Shown one piece after another: positions 13,025 through 18,304 of a stretch of 18,304 nt of DNA. The translations under genes and the position numbers were made by a program. Source of the DNA: Balneolia bacterium (GTDB lineage Bacteria; Bacteroidota; Rhodothermia; Balneolales; Cyclonatronaceae); NCBI GenBank assembly GCA_003566395.1, contig PXDL01000287.1, positions 1-18,304 on the forward strand. The letters run 5' to 3'. Each line of letters begins with the position of its first letter. Positions within the stretch are counted from its first letter, which is position 1. Under the pieces are notes generated by a model, which worked only from the letters and a program-made list of their open reading frames with translations, did no database searches and had not been told where the DNA came from.

Positions 13025-15202
13025 TTATTCCACATATCTCTTCATAAACTCAATCATCCGGAGCAGGCGGTCTTTGCGCTGATGCACATCGCCGGTGCGG
13101 GAAAGGTCATGGCCGGCACCGGGATAGCGGATGTATTCCACCTCGCGTTCAAGAAGCTTGAGGGCGCGGTACATCATTTCGCTCTGGCTGACACCGGTGC
13201 GTAAGTCGTTGTCTCCATGCAGAATAAGCAGGGGCGTTTCGATCTGATCCACCCAGGTGAAAGGAGAATCGTGCCGGAGAATCTCGTAAATGTCCTCATC
13301 CCACGGATACCCGCCGAAGCGGTCGTTAACAAGCCGGTAGGCATTGCCTTCACCCAGAAAAGTGCTTAACTCATAGACGCCTCGCTGGGCCGCAGCCGCC
13401 CGGAACCGGTGATCTTTGGCAACCAGATAGGCTACAAGATAGCCGCCGTAGGAGCCTCCGGTAAGCACAAGCTGATCTTCATCTATCCAGGTATAGCGTG
13501 AAACGGCATCGTCAAGCGATTCCAGCACATCATTCATCGGGCCGATACCCCAGTCCTGATGATTGGCTTTCTGGAAATCATAGCCGTAGCCTCCCGAGCC
13601 ACGCGGGTTGGAGTACACCACGCCAAATCCATACGCGGCAAAAAGCTGAAATTCGTGCCACATGCTTGCTTCGCCGGTTCCCCACATCGCGCTGGGCCCG
13701 CCGTGAATTTGCAGGAGCGTGGGATAAGCGCCGCCCTCCCGGTAATCCGCAGGCTTCATCACCCAGTATTCAACTTCCAGACCCTCCCCGGTTGTGATGC
13801 TGTGCTTTACCGGCTCGGAAATAATGCGTTCCGAAATCCAGCTTTCGTTATGGCTGCTGACGCGCCTCAGGTTCCCGGCTTCGGGACGACCACGATATAG
13901 CTCAAACGGATTGCGGTAGGTGGTTTTCACTACAAGCAAACGGTCCCGGTGAAGTGCATAATCCCGGATTCCGGTTTCGTGCCCGGTCAGTCGCTGCCAT
14001 TCGCCCGAACGGACATCGAAGCGGTAGAGCGGGAATCCGCCGTTGGTTGGTGCTGTGGCGTAAAGCGTCCGGCCGTCGGGACCCCATTTGAGGTTGCCGA
14101 GGTTTCTGTCCACATCTTCGCCCAGGTGACGCACGTCGCCTGTCCGGGTATCGAGCAGGCCGATTTTAGCCTGATTATAGCCGCGTTCCCTGGTGTCAAA
14201 CGCGCGGAAGGCCACATAGCGACCGCCGGGTGAAGGAACGGGATTGCTGTAGGCATAGTGAACTCTGGATACGTACCGCTCGGGTGAGTCGGCGTGAACG
14301 CTCACTCTGTAAAGGGAGGATTCCGTCAACCTGTCGGGATGCAGGTCGTTTAGGGTGTTGCCGGCAAAAAGGAGTTCCCGGCTGTCCGGCATCCAGGTTC
14401 CGCCGCTGAAGGAATAGAATCCTTTCCTGAGGGTCAGGGAGCGTATATCGGACTTCGGCTCATCCTTCATCACATACCAGTGGGTGTAGGTGCGGGACGG
14501 ATTCAGGTGAAATTCACCCTGAAAATCCAGTCTGTTCAGTACGGCCGGGTTTTGTTCCGACTCATTCCGGGCAAGCCAGGCGCGGATTTGCTCAATATCA
14601 CCATCGGGATTCGCTTCCGCATCGTGGTTCGGAGGAAGCGGATCGATGCCCGGCTTTTCATGGGGCCAGGCCGGGCCTTCCCTGAAACGCTCCATCGCAA
14701 GCAACTCGTCGTGGCGGTATGTGGATGAAAACAACAGCCGTTTTCCATCCGGACTCCATGCGGGTGATGAAGCTCCTTCTTTTTTATCGGTATAGGCCTG
14801 TGCTTCACCTCCGTCGGTGCGGATCACAAAAATCTGGGATGCTCCGTCAACCGTGCGGGTGAAGGCGATTCGTTTGCTGTCGGGATGCCATGCGGGCCGG
14901 GAAGCGCCGTTCTCGTGCCGGGTAAGCTGGCGCGGAGCATCACCGGAGCCTACATCATAAAGCCATAGCTGATTTACGTAGCTATAGCCGTCGTCTGTTT
15001 TTTCGACCGACCTTACCACATAGACAGCCTTGGTGCCGTCCGGCGAAATCGAGAGGTTGCTGAGCTGATTGATTTTCGTCAAATCAGTTGTCTGAACCGG
15101 TTTTAGCCCGTCTGAGGCATAAAGCCCGGAAACGCCGAAAAACAACAGAAAAGCAAAAAGAAAAAGAGTAGAAAGGTATCGGTAGAGGAAAGTCTGAGTC
15201 AT
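13025..15202 (-). CDS. S9 family peptidase, dipeptidyl / acylaminoacyl peptidase-like
   Basis: This is a 725-residue exported peptidase. The N-terminus carries a Sec-type signal (hydrophobic core about residues 10-28, ending G-L-Y-A-S). Next is a WD40-like/TolB-type propeller with repeated S-P-D-G-T, H-P-D-S-K, S-P-D-G-K and G-P-D-G-R turns over about residues 45-410. The C-terminal prolyl-oligopeptidase domain (PF00326) has H-G-G-P, N-P-R-G-S-G-G-Y-G, Ser584 in G-G-S-Y-G-G-Y, Asp666 in H-G-D-N-D and His698 in G-A-G-H-D. It probably removes N-terminal dipeptides or acylated residues from peptides in the periplasm. It is clearly a different S9 branch from the peptidase at 9829-12285 (G-G-S-Y-G-G-Y against G-G-H-S-Y-G-A-F), so this is not a recent tandem duplication. 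It is divergent from the phosphodiesterase gene. Confidence 0.95.
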   Translation of the reverse strand: MTQTFLYRYLSTLFLFAFLLFFGVSGLYASDGLKPVQTTDLTKINQLSNLSISPDGTKAVYVVRSVEKTDDGYSYVNQLWLYDVGSGDAPRQLTRHENGASRPAWHPDSKRIAFTRTVDGASQIFVIRTDGGEAQAYTDKKEGASSPAWSPDGKRLLFSSTYRHDELLAMERFREGPAWPHEKPGIDPLPPNHDAEANPDGDIEQIRAWLARNESEQNPAVLNRLDFQGEFHLNPSRTYTHWYVMKDEPKSDIRSLTLRKGFYSFSGGTWMPDSRELLFAGNTLNDLHPDRLTESSLYRVSVHADSPERYVSRVHYAYSNPVPSPGGRYVAFRAFDTRERGYNQAKIGLLDTRTGDVRHLGEDVDRNLGNLKWGPDGRTLYATAPTNGGFPLYRFDVRSGEWQRLTGHETGIRDYALHRDRLLVVKTTYRNPFELYRGRPEAGNLRRVSSHNESWISERIISEPVKHSITTGEGLEVEYWVMKPADYREGGAYPTLLQIHGGPSAMWGTGEASMWHEFQLFAAYGFGVVYSNPRGSGGYGYDFQKANHQDWGIGPMNDVLESLDDAVSRYTWIDEDQLVLTGGSYGGYLVAYLVAKDHRFRAAAAQRGVYELSTFLGEGNAYRLVNDRFGGYPWDEDIYEILRHDSPFTWVDQIETPLLILHGDNDLRTGVSQSEMMYRALKLLEREVEYIRYPGAGHDLSRTGDVHQRKDRLLRMIEFMKRYVE

Positions 15203-15400
15203 AAAGCAGATTAATTGAGAAAAATGGGCAAAGTCGAAATCAAAGCCGCCGTAAAGAATAATAGATCAGGCTTTTACTTACAAACCCCGTGATTAAAACA
15301 AATGTAAATATGCGCTACCCGGATTATTCACCTACTCAACAGCCGGGGAATAATTTTAAAATTCAATTTTAAATTAAAACGCGCAAACCTACCTTCCACT

Positions 15401-15454
15401 GTTGACACTGTTGACACTGTTGACACTGTTGACACTGTTGACACTGTTGACACT
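15401..15454 (+). repeat. Perfect tandem array, six copies of GTTGACACT
   Basis: Six identical 9-bp units stand head to tail, with a partial unit (CACT, 15397-15400) in front. The array ends 76 nt before the start codon of the phosphodiesterase gene. Each unit contains TTGACA, the consensus -35 hexamer of housekeeping sigma70 promoters. Perfect identity suggests recent or ongoing slippage. Confidence 0.95.
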
Positions 15455-15466
15455 GAAAATTCTAAT
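15438..15466 (+). promoter_or_regulatory. Candidate sigma70-type promoter formed by the repeat array
   Basis: TTGACA of the fifth repeat unit (15438-15443) stands exactly 17 nt before TCTAAT (15461-15466, five of six bases of TATAAT). Transcription would start near 15473 and leave a leader of about 58 nt before ATG 15531. Bacteroidota-like bacteria often use other promoter forms (TTTG / TAnnTTTG), so its use here is uncertain. Confidence 0.45.
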
Positions 15467-15530
15467 CACCCTTCACCGGTACGGAAGCGATTGATAATCC
15501 CGCGCCCGTTCCGGCCCTGAAAATAATGTA

Positions 15531-17528
15531 ATGATGAAAAACGCTGTTTGTTCGACTGTAATCAGTTTGTTTGTATTTGTTTTAAGTGGTTTGATGCTCA
15601 CCTCCTGCGACAACAGTAACGCCGGTGTTGAAAACGGCAACCGTGCTATTTTGGTGAGTTTCGACGCCCTGAATGAAGAAATTCTGCGAAACACACTCAC
15701 GCCCGAGCATGTGCCTGCTTTATTCCGCGTGTTTGATGAAGGCAGCTGTGCCGAATACGCCCAAACGGCATTTCCATCATTAACTGCGCCCAGCCACGCA
15801 TCTATATGGACCGGGGCATTTGGTAATGTGAGTGGCGCAACTGCGAACTGGCAGCATAAGCTTCCGCGATCGGAAAACAACGTTCTGGAAAGTATTTCCG
15901 GATTTTCCTACGATGTGCTGAGAGCGGATCATTTCTGGATTGCGGCCGTTGAGAAAGGCTACAGAGCCGGCGGGCATCAGGTAACGCAGGCTCCGTTTGC
16001 CGGAGGATTTCCTTCAGCCGGGGAGGCGGATACCGAACTTGAGCAACGCAGAGAGCATCAGCGGAATATGCTTCAGCGGGATGGTGTGACGGTCTTTAAC
16101 GGGTATAATCGTCAGATTGCAAGCGACGGAGTGGCAACCGAGGATGACATCACCTGGACCGACAGCGCGGAGTGGTCAGGTGCGGATGAGCTTGCCGGCG
16201 GGGTGAAACTTCGCGCATTTAAGTGGGAGCATGATGCCGCCGAGCTGTACGGCCTTTTCCACGGAGAAGACCGTTATGATGTGATGTACATCGCCACCGA
16301 GCCCGATCTTTCCAAAGCAGTTGAGGTGCGTCTGCACGACCCGGAGCAGGAATCACCACGCGGCCGCGATCTGGCCCGGTTTTTCTCCGAACCGCTGGAA
16401 CTTCTGCTCAGCGACGACGACCGCGCCTGGATTCGTTTCCGGCTTTTTGAAGCAGGTACCGACGGAGACAGCTTCGTGCTATATTATCCTGCCGTGCATA
16501 TTTCAGAATCCAACAGTGCTGATGCCACGCATGACTACCACGAGGCCGTTCGCGGCTGGTTCGGAAACTCTTCGATGCGCCTGTACACAAACGGCGGTTT
16601 TGGAACCACATTCCAGGAGGGCGGCGACGGAACCGCTGAGCTTCGCTATCTCGAAAGCGCCGAACTGCTCACCAAAGTCTTTAACAAAGGTTCCGAGTGG
16701 TTATGGAACACAAAGTCGCCTCATGTAATGGCCGACTATTTTCCGTTACCCGACACCATCGATCACAACATTCTTGGTTTTTTGAGCGAAGAGTATCCGG
16801 GATATGATCAGCAGGTTGCCGAACAGGCCGCATCGCTGCGCGCCAGGGGATGGGAGCTGGCGGATATAAGGCTTAGCCATTTGAAGCAGCTTGCGGAGGC
16901 AGAAAACGGAAGTGTATTTGTAACCGGCGACCACGGTATGCGGACTACGTGGAAACAATTTCACCCCAACGTAGTTCTGCGTGATGCCGGATTGCTGGTT
17001 TTGGATGATGAAGGTGAAATCGACCTCACGCAAACCAAAGCGGTTTCGCCCAACGGGTACTGGATTACGGTGAACACCACCGACTGGAAAGACGGCATCG
17101 TGGAACCTGAAGACCGAGACGAAGTTTTGCAGCGGGTTGAAGAAGCGCTGCTCGCATACCGCGACCGTGACGGTGAGCAGGTAGTGCGCCGGGTTTACCG
17201 GTCTGATGAGTTCGGTGATGAGCTTGGAATTGGCGGTCCGGCCGGCGGCGACCTCTACTGGAACATGCATCCGCACTACCGGGCCTCACGCTTTGCCGAC
17301 CGCCGCAGCGCCGATAACCCGACACGTCTCTGGACCGCACACGGATTCGACTCAACCGACCGCGACATGTACACCGCATTTTGCGCATACGGCAGCAATT
17401 TCGCCACGAACCGCATCAAGGGCGTCCGCACCATCGATATCGCCCCCACGATAGGCGAGTACATCGGATTCGGATCGCCACAGGACGCAACCGGGATTTC
17501 GGTTTTGAGAGATTTGAGGGGGGAGTGA
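15531..17528 (+). CDS. Type I phosphodiesterase / alkaline phosphatase superfamily lipoprotein
   Basis: This is a 665-residue protein with a lipoprotein signal (hydrophobic 9-24, L-M-L-T-S-C; lipid Cys26) and a phosphodiesterase/nucleotide pyrophosphatase-type domain (PF01663-like). All expected two-metal and nucleophile residues can be found: Asp45 (V-S-F-D-A), nucleophile Thr85 (F-P-S-L-T-A-P-S-H), Asp408 and His412 (D-T-I-D-H), Asp467 and His468 (V-T-G-D-H-G-M), and His604 (H-G-F-D). It should hydrolyse phosphodiester, pyrophosphate or phosphomonoester bonds in the periplasm or at the surface; the substrate is unknown. Between the nucleophile half and the second metal half there is an insertion of about 165 residues (about 185-350), rich in beta-strand-like and acidic stretches. 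ATG 15534 is an alternative start. No strong SD is seen. The gene is preceded by the 9-bp repeat array. Confidence 0.9.
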   Translation: MMKNAVCSTVISLFVFVLSGLMLTSCDNSNAGVENGNRAILVSFDALNEEILRNTLTPEHVPALFRVFDEGSCAEYAQTAFPSLTAPSHASIWTGAFGNVSGATANWQHKLPRSENNVLESISGFSYDVLRADHFWIAAVEKGYRAGGHQVTQAPFAGGFPSAGEADTELEQRREHQRNMLQRDGVTVFNGYNRQIASDGVATEDDITWTDSAEWSGADELAGGVKLRAFKWEHDAAELYGLFHGEDRYDVMYIATEPDLSKAVEVRLHDPEQESPRGRDLARFFSEPLELLLSDDDRAWIRFRLFEAGTDGDSFVLYYPAVHISESNSADATHDYHEAVRGWFGNSSMRLYTNGGFGTTFQEGGDGTAELRYLESAELLTKVFNKGSEWLWNTKSPHVMADYFPLPDTIDHNILGFLSEEYPGYDQQVAEQAASLRARGWELADIRLSHLKQLAEAENGSVFVTGDHGMRTTWKQFHPNVVLRDAGLLVLDDEGEIDLTQTKAVSPNGYWITVNTTDWKDGIVEPEDRDEVLQRVEEALLAYRDRDGEQVVRRVYRSDEFGDELGIGGPAGGDLYWNMHPHYRASRFADRRSADNPTRLWTAHGFDSTDRDMYTAFCAYGSNFATNRIKGVRTIDIAPTIGEYIGFGSPQDATGISVLRDLRGE

Positions 17529-17550
17529 GTTGGGTGAGCTCATTTTGATA

Positions 17551-17594
17551 GAACGCAGATGACGCAGATTGTGCGGGTTTACGCTGATTTTTTT
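17551..17594 (+). repeat. CGCAGAT-type degenerate direct repeat
   Basis: ACGCAGAT, ACGCAGATT, and ACGCTGATTTTTTT occur within 44 nt (17553-17560, 17562-17570, 17581-17594), with GTGCGGGTTT in between. It resembles the scattered 'ACGCGGATTT' motif seen (from memory) in intergenic DNA of many Bacteroidota-like genomes. Confidence 0.4.
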
Positions 17595-17781
17595 AAATGA
17601 TGGCCGACGGAGTCGAAGTTTACGATCTGCCCCGAAATTTCATTGGAAATGTGAAATTGCTCATTGAACCGTATCCAATCAAATATATACGGCTGCGAGG
17701 CTAATCCGAATTATTCACGAATTGATAAAATATGCGGTTCAACTAATTAATTAATATAAGTATATAGAAAATACAATTTAC

Positions 17782-17793
17782 CCCAAATTTGGG
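17782..17793. promoter_or_regulatory. Perfect 12-bp palindrome CCCAAATTTGGG
   Basis: Its symmetry and size fit a dimeric regulator's binding site, but it lies downstream of both neighbouring genes, so no target gene is evident in the window. Confidence 0.3.
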
Positions 17794-17897
17794 TGTGCTA
17801 TAAAACGGCGAATTTTTACCGCTGACCGCGTTGAAGCTGGAAAAGTGTGCTCAGGCTACATTAGTACCCTTCCGCTCACTTTTTCACCTTCGCCTTG

Positions 17898-18304
17898 TCA
17901 GCGAAAAAAATTCTTGGTGAATAATCCGGGCGAAGGTCTTTTTATGATTACAGTAAATCGTTCGGTCTCTTCATCATTCACAAACTCAATATGCGGATAA
18001 CTTTTTATTGATCTTCTTACTCCTGTTCCTACGCCGCGGTATGGCAGCATTTTTGAACCGAATGAGGTTAGTATGGGATTTCTGATTACGGATACACCGT
18101 TTCGGATATTTTCGACCGTCAGGCTGTTCGGTAATTTGCCCGGACTTCTTATTTCAACCCGGTCATCAAAAACAAAAATCAGTACCGGTGAGTTGATGCA
18201 GTAATCTCTGTGAAACAGTGCGTTTACCACAAGCTCTTCCAGGACCAGCTTTGGGATTTCCGGGTCGCCAACGGTGTTAAAACCCTTTCCGTTTTGCTCT
18301 TTGC
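17898..18304 (-). CDS. ATP-binding protein, C-terminal part (Schlafen/AlbA_2-type regulator with HATPase_c_4 domain), cut by window edge
   Basis: The frame is open to the right edge, so only the last 134 residues or so are visible; the valine codon at 18228-18230 is internal. The sequence matches the C-terminal GHKL-like domain (PF13749) of proteins whose N-terminus is an AlbA_2/Schlafen DNA- or RNA-binding domain. Seen are the N-box-like P-K-L-V-L-E-E-L-V-V-N-A-L-F-H-R-D-Y, then F-D-D-R-V-E-I-R-S-P-G-K-L-P, V-E-N-I-R-N-G-V-S-V-I-R-N-P, the G-V-G-T-G-V loop and E-F-V-N-D-E-E. These proteins are often called 'putative transcriptional regulators' or RecG-related; many occur in accessory regions, and the ATP use is not proven. 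The stop is TGA at 17900-17898. No partner gene is visible in the window. Confidence 0.88.
   Translation of the reverse strand, partial: KEQNGKGFNTVGDPEIPKLVLEELVVNALFHRDYCINSPVLIFVFDDRVEIRSPGKLPNSLTVENIRNGVSVIRNPILTSFGSKMLPYRGVGTGVRRSIKSYPHIEFVNDEETERFTVIIKRPSPGLFTKNFFR

Larger units (their letters stand above)
15203..15530. other. Divergent intergenic region with AT-rich part and a 9-bp repeat array
   Basis: These 328 nt separate two divergent exported-enzyme genes and should hold both promoters. The middle (about 15340-15380) is very AT-rich. The array at 15401-15454 and a sigma70-like promoter overlapping it face the phosphodiesterase gene. I see no clear promoter for the minus-strand peptidase. 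Confidence 0.5.
17529..17897. other. AT-rich gap between convergent genes
   Basis: About 370 nt with no supported gene. It holds a repeat-like stretch (17551-17594), a perfect 12-bp palindrome CCCAAATTTGGG (17782-17793) and AT-rich DNA (about 17735-17780). A 35-codon frame at 17597-17704 has no support beyond being open. No standard terminator was found for either flanking gene. Confidence 0.45.

Noticed and set aside
9829..15202. The two S9 peptidase genes as a recent tandem duplication
   Set aside because: Their active-site contexts, lengths and N-terminal domains differ, which places them in separate S9 branches.
15401..15454. The 9-bp array as a CRISPR array
   Set aside because: Units are only 9 bp with no spacers between them, and there are no cas genes in the window.
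15473..15880. 135-codon minus-strand frame overlapping the start of the phosphodiesterase gene
   Set aside because: It is antisense to a well-supported gene with all family motifs, and its protein has no recognisable domain.
17597..17704. 35-codon open frame in the gap after the phosphodiesterase gene
   Set aside because: It has two ATG codons but no SD and no recognisable motif; an open frame this short is expected by chance.
17888..17905. TTCGC/GCGAA hairpin at the stop of the ATP-binding gene as its terminator
   Set aside because: The stem is only 5 bp and no T-run follows on the minus strand.

Overview
The window looks like a chromosomal segment from a free-living member of the FCB group. 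I would guess a Balneolota/Rhodothermota-type bacterium or a close relative of Bacteroidota. This is inferred from several things: short lipoprotein signals ending in Cys (LLSC, LTAC, LSAC, YTGC, LTSC), a 6-bladed beta-propeller lipoprotein, periplasmic S9 peptidases, NlpE-like and META-domain lipoproteins, weak Shine-Dalgarno sequences, and moderate-GC genes separated by AT-richer gaps. No rRNA, tRNA, CRISPR array, transposase, integrase or phage gene was seen.

Layout, left to right. (1) The 3' end of a fasciclin-domain (FAS1) protein, cut by the window edge, converges on a beta-propeller lipoprotein gene; a UUCG-loop terminator lies between them. (2) A cystathionine-gamma-synthase/methionine-gamma-lyase-type PLP enzyme is divergent from the propeller gene. 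(3) Three genes run rightward: an NlpE-like lipoprotein, a META/HslJ-like lipoprotein and an exported alpha/beta hydrolase whose start overlaps the META gene. (4) Phosphoenolpyruvate carboxylase (ppc) converges on the hydrolase with 13 nt between stop codons. (5) A beta-lactamase-fold serine hydrolase lipoprotein is divergent from ppc. (6) Two large exported S9 peptidases lie on the minus strand: a glutamyl-endopeptidase-like (S9D-type) enzyme and a dipeptidyl/acylaminoacyl-peptidase-like enzyme. About 740 nt of repeat-bearing non-coding DNA separates them. (7) A lipoprotein of the type I phosphodiesterase/alkaline phosphatase superfamily is preceded by six copies of a 9-bp repeat. (8) The 3' part of a Schlafen/AlbA_2-type ATP-binding regulator gene is cut by the right edge.

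As a whole the window is mainly cell-envelope and periplasmic housekeeping: peptide breakdown (two S9 peptidases), ester or phosphoester hydrolysis (alpha/beta hydrolase, beta-lactamase-fold enzyme, phosphodiesterase) and envelope stress-type lipoproteins (NlpE, META). Two cytoplasmic metabolic enzymes are also present: PEP carboxylase for anaplerosis and a sulfur-amino-acid PLP enzyme. I do not see a convincing new multi-gene system. The points most worth a second look are the 9-bp repeat array, which places a perfect TTGACA exactly 17 nt from TCTAAT; a PEP carboxylase that seems to lack two of the four aspartate-inhibitor ligands known from E. coli; the dispersed palindromic repeats on both sides of the S9D peptidase; and the insertion in the phosphodiesterase.
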